This document shows, piece after piece, positions 15,807 through 23,394 of a DNA stretch of 64,000 nucleotides (within the stretch, counting starts at the first letter, position 1; each line of letters begins with the position of its first letter). Below the pieces are notes generated by a model that made no database searches, was not told the origin of the DNA, and saw only the letters and a list, made by a program, of their open reading frames with translations. The stretch spans positions 1 through 64,000 of the forward strand of contig NZ_ATZA01000025.1 of the NCBI RefSeq assembly GCF_000427965.1. The letters are read 5' to 3'. This DNA is from Olivibacter sitiensis DSM 17696. GTDB taxonomy: Bacteria > Bacteroidota > Bacteroidia > Sphingobacteriales > Sphingobacteriaceae. Position numbers and translations under genes: made by a program.

Positions 15807-16664
15807 ATGAAAAAGCTAATTGAAATTTTAATGCTGGCGCTGGTGTTTTCTTTCGTCGCCAGTTGTAAGAAAGGCGAGCAAGGAGAACCTGGCCCCCCAG
15901 GTAGCAAGATATTGAGCGGTACGGTGGAGCCTACAGCCAGTACGGGGAATATCGGCGATTATTACTTGCTTACGTCAAATAGTAATCTCTACGGACCCAA
16001 GACCGAAGCTGGATGGGGAGAACCTCTCAACTTGAAAGGAACCACAGGGGCTACTGGATCTCCTGGGACAAATGGGGCACCAGGGGCAGCCGGCAATACC
16101 ATTTTGAGTGGTACTACCGCTCCCGCCAGTACTTTGGGTAGGAATGGGGATTTTTATATAAATTTGAGCAATAGCTCGCTATATGGGCCTAAAACCAGTT
16201 CAGGTTGGGGTACCCCGATATCCTTAAAAGGACAAAAGGGCGATGATGGTAATGCAAATGTGAGTACAAAGATATTCCTGCCGGCAAATATTACATGGCG
16301 ACAAACCACGCTATTTGGCACCAACTACGTGACGGCTTCACTGAATATGTCGGAAATAACATCCGATATTGTAAATAATGGTGCGGTGATGGTATATGGA
16401 GGTTTTTTTTGGGGCGATCCATGGTCGGCATTGCCCATTTCATATTTTGAGAACAGCAGAACTGTCCATTTTGCCTTTGGGGTGAAACAAGGCTCCGTTA
16501 CCTTGAGGATGCACTATTCCAGTAATGCAGCCCCGACCGCTCCCGGCATTCAGTTTAAAGTTGTCGTAATTAAAGGTAATGCTGTGACGAGCGCTAAAAA
16601 TCAAGGTGTTGACCTGAATAATTATAATGAAGTGGTTTCGTTTTTTAATCTTTCAGATCGTTGA
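15807..16664 (+). CDS. Lipoprotein with collagen-like triplets and an internal duplication
   Basis: The 285-residue protein has a lipoprotein signal ending in VASC (Cys20) followed by three blocks of Gly-X-Y triplets: residues 23-34, 78-98 and 142-150. Between the blocks is a duplicated 43-residue module (35-77 and 99-141, period 64) of pattern ILSGT...GDYY...LYGPKT..GWG.P. The C-terminal 135 residues are beta-rich and unrecognised. It is probably displayed on the outer membrane; the short collagen blocks may work as spacers or trimerisation elements. It has its own promoter and no operon partner. Similar collagen-containing lipoproteins occur in other Bacteroidota; no function is assigned. 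Confidence 0.8.
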   Translation: MKKLIEILMLALVFSFVASCKKGEQGEPGPPGSKILSGTVEPTASTGNIGDYYLLTSNSNLYGPKTEAGWGEPLNLKGTTGATGSPGTNGAPGAAGNTILSGTTAPASTLGRNGDFYINLSNSSLYGPKTSSGWGTPISLKGQKGDDGNANVSTKIFLPANITWRQTTLFGTNYVTASLNMSEITSDIVNNGAVMVYGGFFWGDPWSALPISYFENSRTVHFAFGVKQGSVTLRMHYSSNAAPTAPGIQFKVVVIKGNAVTSAKNQGVDLNNYNEVVSFFNLSDR

Positions 16665-17020
16665 TCACTTTAATGGTATGGGAATGGGGTTTGCTTTAGA
16701 GCAGGCGTATGCGTGAATCACCCTTTTTCAACCCCATTACAGGAGGCTAAAAAGCGAAAGAGGTTCAGCTTTTGGGGATACTGAACCTCGTTTCTTATAA
16801 TCAACCTAAACCTACCTTCTTATAGCAATTGCCGTGCCAAAATTATTAAATAAGGGCGCCTGTTTGGCTTTGTTTTCAAAGTTTTTTTAATTATGTCGGC
16901 CTTGTTTCCTTTGGGACACCTTATTCCTTCTCTGGTTATTTATGGGCGAATAACCTTCTTTAAGGCCTTGAATATCGAATGAAAAAGATTCGGCATGTTT
17001 TCTGCTCATACTCTTTCCGT
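16665..17020. other. Intergenic region with a terminator-like hairpin
   Basis: The 356-bp gap after the collagen-like gene contains a hairpin with 9-bp arms (16760-16768 and 16781-16789), extended by GAAA/TTTC across a one-base bulge, followed by a weakly T-rich stretch. That fits a terminator for the lipoprotein gene. The rest is AT-rich without a convincing gene. Confidence 0.5.
16756..16795 (+). terminator. Hairpin after the collagen-like lipoprotein
   Basis: A GAGGTTCAG/CTGAACCTC stem with a 12-nt loop sits 95 bp after the stop codon. The outer GAAA/TTTC pairs lengthen it. The T-tract is weak, so termination strength is uncertain. Confidence 0.45.
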
Positions 17021-17737
17021 ATGAGAACAATGGTCTTTGGAGATATACACGGTGCTTATCGGGCACTGGAGCAGTTGTTGGAAGAGGTGAAACCAACTGC
17101 AGGGGATAAACTAGTATTCTTGGGTGATTATGTAGATGGCTGGCCACAGAGCGCACAGGTGATAGAGCTGTTGTTGCAACTCTCCCAGCAGTTTGAATGT
17201 GTATTTCTAATGGGTAATCACGATTTATGGTGTCGAGATTGGTTGAACAGCAAACAGGCCTCGCCAGCCTGGCTGCAGAACAAAGGTGATACGACTATAG
17301 CTAGTTATGGCCAATACAATCAGGAAACACTAGACAGGCATGTACATTTCTTTAATCAGTTGAAAGACTATTATGTGGATGGCAGCAATCGTTTGTATAT
17401 CCATGCTGGATTTACATCCATGGATGGACCCGAACATGAAGCGAGCCACGATACCTGTTTTAATGACCGAACATTGATAGAACTTGTGGTGTGCATGAAT
17501 GAGGACTTATCTTCCGAACACCCCTTTTATCCAAAACGCTTGAAACTGTTTCGTGAAATATATATCGGTCATACGCCTACCTTGCGCTATGGCATTACTG
17601 AACCTTTACATAAAGCCAATTTATGGGATATGGATACCGGTGTTTCCAAGGGTGGAAAATTATCGGCCATGGACGTAGACTCAAAGCAGATATGGCAAAG
17701 TCAGCGTGTAGAAGAGTTATATGCTAGTCAATCATAG
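17021..17737 (+). CDS. Metallophosphoesterase (PPP-type phosphatase-like)
   Basis: The 238-residue protein carries the calcineurin-like dinuclear metal site: GDIHG (7-11), GDYVDG (35-40) and GNHD (65-68), with later histidines in YIHAGF and YIGHTP. Length and motif spacing match bacterial serine/threonine phosphatases and diadenosine tetraphosphatase-like enzymes. I chose the ATG at 17021 because it places GDIHG close to the N-terminus; an upstream ATG at 16979 adds 14 residues of no clear function. It is cytosolic. Its 3' end overlaps the convergent SDR gene by 14 bp. Confidence 0.85.
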   Translation: MRTMVFGDIHGAYRALEQLLEEVKPTAGDKLVFLGDYVDGWPQSAQVIELLLQLSQQFECVFLMGNHDLWCRDWLNSKQASPAWLQNKGDTTIASYGQYNQETLDRHVHFFNQLKDYYVDGSNRLYIHAGFTSMDGPEHEASHDTCFNDRTLIELVVCMNEDLSSEHPFYPKRLKLFREIYIGHTPTLRYGITEPLHKANLWDMDTGVSKGGKLSAMDVDSKQIWQSQRVEELYASQS

Positions 17738-18785
17738 GTATCACCTTGTTTTTTTTAAACTCATCAAAAATAGCATAGAACATTTGTTCCGTGTCCACGA
17801 ATTCATGGAAGCCCAGTCGCCTTGCTTTGGAACCATCTGCCAAAAAATCATAATCCCAAGAAAATACGAAATCGCCGAATAACCAGGAAGAGACCTCTCG
17901 ATAGCTATATTGTAGTCCGTATTTTGCCATCATAGATTCCCAAAGTGTTTCTTTGCTGCTCATTACCTCCGCAAGGGGCAGCGGTAGGGGATCTGCATTT
18001 TCCAGATGAAAGTACTTCCCGATTTTGGGCCATAGTTCGCTCCAGCGAAACAGGTCGCCATTGTTGATGTTGAAAACCTGATTGGCACATCGCGTCTCCG
18101 TTGCTGCCCATACCGTAGCTTTTGCCAACAGCGCGGCATCTGTCATCTCCATTAGGTGATGATACGCACGCCCTGATTTGCCAGGAAATCGGAAGGGAAG
18201 GTTCAGCTCTCGGCAGATGGAGGCATATACGGCAATGACCATGGCCAGGTTCATTGGATTACCTAAGGCATAACCGCTGACGACCGATGGCCGTATGGCA
18301 GACCAGGTCCAGTTTTTTCCCTGCTGCTTTTGACTCATGTACATTTGCTGCTCTGTCATGAATTCCGGAGGCATAATGGGCGGGTCGTCTTCCCTTGCAG
18401 GAGTTTTGAAGGGCCCCAAATGGGCACCGTATACTTTGTAGCCCTGCATAAAGCTGATATGCTGTAACATAGGTGATGCCTTTTCTATCGTTTCGACCAC
18501 ATTTTGCAACATAGTCATATTGGGTGCCACCAGTTCCGCCCAAGTGGGCCTATCCTGATAGGCCGTGTAAAACACGTGGGTCACGGTGTTTAGACCAGCA
18601 AGTTTGTTCAAGGTATCGCCTTTATCCAGTAGATCTACGGATAGAGACAAGACACCTTCCATTTCATCGGATTTTTTTCTAGATAATCCAATGATGTTCC
18701 AACAGTCGAGCGTTTGCAGGTAGCGAATTAGATTGCTGCCAATGACTCCCTTTGCACCGACTACCAGGGCCGTGTATTTTTCCAT
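17724..18785 (-). CDS. SDR-family enone reductase-like protein (PRISE type)
   Basis: This 353-residue NAD(P)-binding protein has the extended SDR fold with GAKGVIGSNL (10-19). The active-site region SFMQGYKVYGAHLGPFKTP resembles the progesterone 5-beta-reductase/iridoid synthase (PRISE) group, which reduces activated C=C bonds. The start at 18785 gives a normal N-terminus; a longer frame to 18980 lies inside the neighbouring gene. It is the last gene of the minus-strand set mdaB - ABM - SDR, opposite a LysR regulator, which suggests a role in handling electrophiles or quinones. The natural substrate is unknown. Confidence 0.82.
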   Translation of the reverse strand: MEKYTALVVGAKGVIGSNLIRYLQTLDCWNIIGLSRKKSDEMEGVLSLSVDLLDKGDTLNKLAGLNTVTHVFYTAYQDRPTWAELVAPNMTMLQNVVETIEKASPMLQHISFMQGYKVYGAHLGPFKTPAREDDPPIMPPEFMTEQQMYMSQKQQGKNWTWSAIRPSVVSGYALGNPMNLAMVIAVYASICRELNLPFRFPGKSGRAYHHLMEMTDAALLAKATVWAATETRCANQVFNINNGDLFRWSELWPKIGKYFHLENADPLPLPLAEVMSSKETLWESMMAKYGLQYSYREVSSWLFGDFVFSWDYDFLADGSKARRLGFHEFVDTEQMFYAIFDEFKKNKVIPMID

Positions 18786-18798
18786 TGTTTTTTTGGCT

Positions 18799-19095
18799 TT
18801 AATCGGTCGCAGGTAGCAACCTGGTTTTATAAATTTGGACAGGCTCTTGCAGTTTACCCTCAGAAGCAACAAAATCTTGAATATAATCCCGTGCATTGTG
18901 GGTGGAGAGGCCTGTATCATCGGCCCAGATCTCGTAAAATACGAAAAGGTTTTCATCCTCAATTCCCTGATGAAGGTCATAGCGGAGATTTGCCTCTTCT
19001 TTTCGTGTTTGAACGACCATGTTTTCCAGCATGGCTTTTATATCTTGCCGATATTCGGATTTGCTTTTCAGCGTGGCAATTAGATAAATAGGCAT
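18799..19095 (-). CDS. Antibiotic biosynthesis monooxygenase (ABM) domain protein, YgiN-like
   Basis: The 98-residue protein has the ferredoxin-like ABM fold: IATLKSKSEYRQDIKAML, then EEANLRYDLHQ and FVFYEIWADDTGLSTHNA, a spacing typical of YgiN-type quinol monooxygenases. It ends 13 bp before the SDR start and begins 11 bp after the mdaB-like gene, so the three are one transcription unit. YgiN and MdaB are known to work as a quinone/quinol redox pair in E. coli, which fits this neighbourhood. Confidence 0.88.
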   Translation of the reverse strand: MPIYLIATLKSKSEYRQDIKAMLENMVVQTRKEEANLRYDLHQGIEDENLFVFYEIWADDTGLSTHNARDYIQDFVASEGKLQEPVQIYKTRLLPATD

Positions 19096-19106
19096 ACGTG
19101 ATAAAT

Positions 19107-19724
19107 TTATTCGGTGATTTCCTTTTCCTGAAATATGTGCTTTAAGTGTTCCAGGTACCTGTTTTTATAATCCGTTATTTGTTCTTCCGTCACGTTTTTT
19201 TCCAAATCGTGAAAGTGGATACTGGGCAAAGGCTCCATACCTGTAAAGGCATTCATACGGTGAAAGCCAAATAGGGGTCCGTCGTCTACGGATGTCTGAT
19301 GAAAGAACTCGCCAGGAAGCGTGAAAGCTGTTTCCGGTGCATTCCAGGTAGTCGATAGCATGTACTTTCTGCCATGTAGCATGCCCCCGGTGCCGTAATT
19401 GATGGCTGGGTTATCGGTTTTGCGTCCGTCACTTCTGTAGATTCCCTTACGGTGTCCGGCAGTAAATACCAAATCGATGTATTCTTTCAGTTTGTACGGT
19501 AGCCCAAACCACCAAACCGGTGTATGATAGGCGACTACGTCTGCCCATACAAATTTTTGTACCTCCTGATCCAGGTCATAAGGTTCGTTAATGTCAGTCA
19601 CCTCTAGTTCAAAACCATTTTCTTTGGTGTAGAATGAAATATCCAGTTCGGTAAGCGTTTTGTTAAACTTGCCGCCCGAATGGGCGAAATGTTGACCACC
19701 GTTGATTACAAATATTTTTTTCAT
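19107..19724 (-). CDS. mdaB: NAD(P)H:quinone oxidoreductase, MdaB-like
   Basis: This 205-residue flavodoxin-fold protein begins KKIFVINGGQHFAHSGGKFN, the FAD-binding start typical of MdaB (modulator of drug activity B). WFGLPYKLKEYIDLVF and GGMLHGRKYMLSTTWN supply the rest of the flavin pocket. It reduces quinones by two electrons and so avoids semiquinone radicals. I start at 19724; an upstream ATG at 19760 is probably not used. It heads the operon that also holds the ABM protein and the SDR reductase, and is transcribed divergently from a LysR-type regulator. Confidence 0.85.
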   Translation of the reverse strand: MKKIFVINGGQHFAHSGGKFNKTLTELDISFYTKENGFELEVTDINEPYDLDQEVQKFVWADVVAYHTPVWWFGLPYKLKEYIDLVFTAGHRKGIYRSDGRKTDNPAINYGTGGMLHGRKYMLSTTWNAPETAFTLPGEFFHQTSVDDGPLFGFHRMNAFTGMEPLPSIHFHDLEKNVTEEQITDYKNRYLEHLKHIFQEKEITE

Positions 19725-19824
19725 TTTAAGTTCTGTTATTTTGATAGCACAAATTTCCATTATACTTTTGTATTATTAAAATAACTTAAGTTATATGTTT
19801 GTATCATTAAAATAATATTTAGAT
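19725..19824. promoter_or_regulatory. mdaB/LysR divergent control region
   Basis: The 100-bp gap contains a perfect 14-bp palindrome ATAACTTAAGTTAT at 19781-19794. It is flanked by an 18-bp direct repeat (19767-19784 and 19798-19815, one mismatch, 31 bp apart). Two -7-like boxes, TACTTTTG (19763-19770) and TATGTTTG (19794-19801), read towards the LysR gene. The palindrome is a plausible LysR binding site. Confidence 0.55.
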
Positions 19825-20763
19825 ATGCAACTCAATCTCGAGTGGTTTCGTACTTTCAAGGCGATATATGAGACCGGAACATTGTCTGCTGCCGCTCAGG
19901 AGCTTTTCATCTCCCAGCCCGGCGTAAGCTTACATTTGAATTCTTTGGAAGCTTATACGGGCTACAAACTGTTTGACCGTTCGAGTAGACGAATGGTGCC
20001 TACGGAAAAGGGAAAAGTACTGTACAATGTGATATTGGATCCCATCAAAAAACTGGAAGATGCAGAACAGCATTTTCACAAGAGTTCAAAAACGGATAGG
20101 CCAACCATTAGCTTGGGGATGTGTTTTGAAACTTTTCAATATACTTTGGAAGAACATATAGCACAGTTGCCCTTTAACCTGATTATTAAATTTGGTGAAT
20201 ATCCACAGATGCAACAAGATCTGGACAATGGGCTGTTGGATTTGATTGTCTCTCCCAATAAGGGCCAACAGAAGAACTTGATCTATAAACCCTTTTCCAA
20301 GGAAAAACTCATACTGATAGCCGGAAGCGATACGGATTTGGGATTGCTGCAGGGATTTTTGGATGGTAGCGATACCGTCAGTGCAAAAGCGTGGCTGAAA
20401 CAACAGATTTGGTACAGTACGGCCGCAGATATGGAGCACCTAAAGAATTTTTGGCTGAAGAATTTTGGAGAACATCCCGATTTTAAACCCAATTTCATCG
20501 TCCCAAATATCTGTTCCATTATCCGGTGTTTGAGCGGGGGTACAGGGTTTTCCATCGTGCCCGATTTCTTGTGCAGAGAGGCCATAGAGTCGGGCGATAT
20601 CATGGTCGTGTGGGAGGGACATACACCATTGGAAAATACACTCTATATAGGTACAAGGAAGAAGACCATTTACCAAAAGGAAATCGATCAGTTGGAAAGG
20701 ATTTTTGTCGACAAATGGCAGAAGGTGGCACCGATAGACACCGTCCTGCACAATAGAGCCTAA
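19825..20763 (+). CDS. LysR-family transcriptional regulator
   Basis: The 312-residue protein has the LysR winged helix-turn-helix at residues 1-60 (LEWFRTFKAIYETGTLSAAA, QELFISQPGVSLHLNSLE) and a periplasmic-binding-protein-like effector domain from about 90 onwards. It is divergent from the mdaB-ABM-SDR operon with a palindrome-containing 100-bp intergenic region, so it very likely regulates that operon in response to quinones or related electrophiles. This is inferred from position; no ligand residues can be assigned. A hairpin region follows before the S10 peptidase gene. Confidence 0.92.
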   Translation: MQLNLEWFRTFKAIYETGTLSAAAQELFISQPGVSLHLNSLEAYTGYKLFDRSSRRMVPTEKGKVLYNVILDPIKKLEDAEQHFHKSSKTDRPTISLGMCFETFQYTLEEHIAQLPFNLIIKFGEYPQMQQDLDNGLLDLIVSPNKGQQKNLIYKPFSKEKLILIAGSDTDLGLLQGFLDGSDTVSAKAWLKQQIWYSTAADMEHLKNFWLKNFGEHPDFKPNFIVPNICSIIRCLSGGTGFSIVPDFLCREAIESGDIMVVWEGHTPLENTLYIGTRKKTIYQKEIDQLERIFVDKWQKVAPIDTVLHNRA

Positions 20764-20846
20764 AAAACTGTAATATTATTGACACAAATTGACGATTTGG
20801 CCTATAAAGCCTACTTTAGAGGTGTCAATCTAATAAGACAGTTTTT
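20763..20846 (+). promoter_or_regulatory. Nested hairpin between the LysR and S10 peptidase genes
   Basis: An outer pair AAAAACTGT (20763-20771) with ACAGTTTTT (20838-20846) and an inner pair ATTGACAC (20778-20785) with GTGTCAAT (20822-20829) can form one long stem ending exactly at the peptidase ATG (20847). It may terminate the LysR transcript or fold over the start of the peptidase message. Confidence 0.4.
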
Positions 20847-22328
20847 ATGTATCACAAATTATTTATTGCAATTACTTTATTCTTGGTGCAGGGCATAGCG
20901 GCCTTTGCACAAAAATTGCCGCCCATTGATTCTGCGGTAGTGACCAAGCATACGACGACCATTAACGGACAGCGCGTGAGCTATGATGCCAAAACGGGTA
21001 TGCAGCCTGTGTGGGACGAACAGGGAAAAGCCACGGCAACTGTACATTATACCTATTACGAGCGTAATGATATACAGGACAAAGCCAGTAGGCCACTGTT
21101 TATTTCGTTCAATGGTGGTCCGGGCACAGGAGCGCTATGGATGGAAATAGGCTATACAGGGCCACGAATCCTAACGGTAGACGACGAGGGGTACCCCGTT
21201 CAGCCATATGGGCAGATGCGGGACAATCCCTATTCGATCTTGGACGTAGCAGACATCGTGTATATCGACCCCGTAAATACAGGATATTCGCGCATCGTGG
21301 AGAAAGATGCGGATAAGAAACAGTTTTTCGGGGTAAACGCCGATATCAAGTATTTGGCGGCATGGATCAACACCTTTGTCACTAGGCACAACAGGTGGCC
21401 ATCTCCCAAATACATCATTGGCGAAAGCTATGGTACAACACGGGCTTCGGGCTTGGCTTTGGAACTTCAAAATGCGCAATGGATGTATGTAAACGGTGTC
21501 ATCCTTGTATCTCCCACAGAGTTGGGCTTGAAACGGGAGGGGCCTGCCGAACAGGCGCTTAGGTTGCCCTATTATGCGGCTACCGCTTGGTTTCATAAGG
21601 CACTATCGCCAGACTTGCAGCAACGCGATTTGGAAGAGCTACTACCCGAAATTGAAAAATTTACTCTCGACAAGCTGTTGCCTGCCATAGCCAAAGGAGG
21701 TTCTTTACCTGCCAATGAGCGACTGGATATCGCCAAGCAATTTGCTAAGTATTCTGGATTGAATGAGAAGGTGGTGTTACAGAATAATCTCGATGTAAGT
21801 ACGAATCTCTTTTGGAAAGAGCTTTTGAGAGATCGTGGTTTCACAATTGGTCGCTTGGATTCGAGGTATTTGGGCATTGATAAAAAGGATGGCGGTGAGC
21901 GACCTGATTATAACGCCGAACTGATGTCATGGGAACACTCCTTTACTCCTGCCATCAATAACTATATGCGCAATGAGTTGAATTTCAAGACGGATGTTAA
22001 GTACAACGTTTTTGGCTCGGTTTACCCATGGGATCGTTCCAATGACAATACAGGGCAAAACCTGCAACGTGCCATGGCGCAAAATCCTTACCTGCATGTA
22101 CTGACGCAATCTGGTTATTACGACGGGGCTTGCGATTATTTCAATGCCAAGTTCAACATGTGGCAAATGGATCCAGGAGGTAAGTTTCAAGACAGGATGC
22201 ACTTCAAAGGGTATCGCTCAGGACACATGATCTATATGAGACAGGAAGATCTGAAAGCGGCGAACGATGATTTGAGAGCATTTATCAAAACAACCACGGT
22301 ATCAAAAGATACGCCGGCCAAATATTAA
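20847..22328 (+). CDS. Secreted serine carboxypeptidase-like protein (peptidase S10)
   Basis: This 493-residue exported protein has a signal peptide (MYHKLFIAITLFLVQGIAAF) and the S10 pattern: FISFNGGPGTGALWMEIGYT near residues 88-107, nucleophile Ser194 in IIGESYGTTRA, and His460 in SGHMIY. The aspartate is probably in GYYDGACDYF. S10 enzymes remove C-terminal residues or act as acyltransferases and lie outside the cytoplasm. A terminator follows about 30 bp after the stop. The catalytic set looks complete. Confidence 0.88.
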   Translation: MYHKLFIAITLFLVQGIAAFAQKLPPIDSAVVTKHTTTINGQRVSYDAKTGMQPVWDEQGKATATVHYTYYERNDIQDKASRPLFISFNGGPGTGALWMEIGYTGPRILTVDDEGYPVQPYGQMRDNPYSILDVADIVYIDPVNTGYSRIVEKDADKKQFFGVNADIKYLAAWINTFVTRHNRWPSPKYIIGESYGTTRASGLALELQNAQWMYVNGVILVSPTELGLKREGPAEQALRLPYYAATAWFHKALSPDLQQRDLEELLPEIEKFTLDKLLPAIAKGGSLPANERLDIAKQFAKYSGLNEKVVLQNNLDVSTNLFWKELLRDRGFTIGRLDSRYLGIDKKDGGERPDYNAELMSWEHSFTPAINNYMRNELNFKTDVKYNVFGSVYPWDRSNDNTGQNLQRAMAQNPYLHVLTQSGYYDGACDYFNAKFNMWQMDPGGKFQDRMHFKGYRSGHMIYMRQEDLKAANDDLRAFIKTTTVSKDTPAKY

Positions 22329-22358
22329 GAAAAATCCATCCACAAATAAATACAAACG

Positions 22359-22390
22359 CCCGGAAGTCGAAATGATTTTCGGGTTTTTTT
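22359..22390 (+). terminator. Intrinsic terminator after the S10 peptidase
   Basis: CCCGGAA (22359-22365) pairs with TTTCGGG (22377-22383), one pair being G-U, and is followed by seven T (22384-22390). It is a standard rho-independent terminator reading rightward. Confidence 0.75.
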
Positions 22391-22530
22391 GTGCTTGTTG
22401 CTTTGACTTACCGGAATACGTTTTGCTTTAGTGGGATCTTATATGAAATGTCGTATAAATGACGTACCATAAATAAACTGAATGCCTGAATAATTAGTTA
22501 GTTTTGCTCGAAACACATAAGAAAATCGAT

Positions 22531-23130
22531 ATGGATACAAGCATCGGACAACGGATTAAGGCAATGAGGATAAAAAAGGGCTTATCGCAAGAAGAACTGG
22601 CAAATATGTCTAAACTTAGCTTGCGTACTATTCAGCGTGTAGAAAATGGAAAAACAGAGCCTAGAGGATTTACCTTAAAGAGACTATCAGAAGTATTGGA
22701 GATACCGATGGATAGGTTAATGGCAACTGTGCTTCATGAGGACAGAGGAATGCTGGTGATACTGAACCTTTCTCCCATGGCATTTTTGATATTCCCTCTG
22801 CTAGGTATTTTAGCGCCTTTTGTTTTTTGGACACTATATAGGCATAAGATAAATGGTGTAGATGAACAGGGCAAATCTATCCTCAACTTTCAATTGACGT
22901 TAAATATAGTGGCGCTTATCATACTTCTAAATTTGGCGACGGGGTGGCCATATCCAATCTTAAGGCTACTTCCTTTTAATAAAGGCATCATAGGTAATGC
23001 GGAGTTTATGCTATTATTTTTGTTCTTGTTTTACTATGTGTTCAATTTGGCTACGATTGGGTGGAATGTATTTAGGATATTCAAAGATAAAGCTATTGTT
23101 TATAGACCAGCTATACCATTGATAAAGTAA
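22531..23130 (+). CDS. XRE-family HTH protein fused to a DUF4870-like membrane domain
   Basis: The 199-residue protein starts with a Cro/C1-type helix-turn-helix (IGQRIKAMRIKKGLSQEELA, then SLRTIQRVENGKTEPRG) in residues 5-65. After a linker comes a membrane part with three or four hydrophobic segments (PMAFLIFPLLGILAPFVFW, then NFQLTLNIVALIILLNLATG) that resembles the Tic20/DUF4870 family. This pairing is recurrent in Bacteroidota and suggests a membrane-tethered regulator. The gene ends inside the remnant of a yoeB toxin gene, 31 bp before that gene's only intact ATG. No target is known. Confidence 0.8.
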   Translation: MDTSIGQRIKAMRIKKGLSQEELANMSKLSLRTIQRVENGKTEPRGFTLKRLSEVLEIPMDRLMATVLHEDRGMLVILNLSPMAFLIFPLLGILAPFVFWTLYRHKINGVDEQGKSILNFQLTLNIVALIILLNLATGWPYPILRLLPFNKGIIGNAEFMLLFLFLFYYVFNLATIGWNVFRIFKDKAIVYRPAIPLIK

Positions 23131-23350
23131 TTATCTTTATTGACAGGCTAAAGACAAGGCAATGCTTCGAAAAATAAATTCCCTAATAAAAGAAATTGAA
23201 CGAACTCTATATACAGGTATAGGAAAACCCGAGTCCCTGAAACATCAGCTTTCAGGTTGGTGGTCAAGGCGCATCAATTTAGAACACCGTCTAGTGTATC
23301 TGATAGAAAAAGATGCCGTGGTTATCCTGCAGTGTAGGTATCATTATTGA
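23126..23350 (+). pseudogene. yoeB-type toxin remnant with a TGA at a conserved Trp codon
   Basis: An intact frame from ATG 23162 gives 62 residues ending ILQCRYHY, which match the C-terminal two-thirds of YoeB toxins (normally about 84 residues), including KPESLKHQLSGWWSRRI and the catalytic C-terminal HY. Continuing upstream in the same frame, the codons read S N Y L Y, then TGA, then Q A K D K A. Full-length YoeB has DYLYWQ here, so the TGA sits where a Trp codon (TGG) is expected. A TAA at 23123 ends the similarity and no N-terminal part or YefM antitoxin is visible. I read it as a broken toxin gene; translation from 23162 could still make a truncated protein. Confidence 0.75.
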
Positions 23351-23394
23351 AAGCCACCTTATCACCACTACTGCGTCTTATACCTTAAAGCCTT

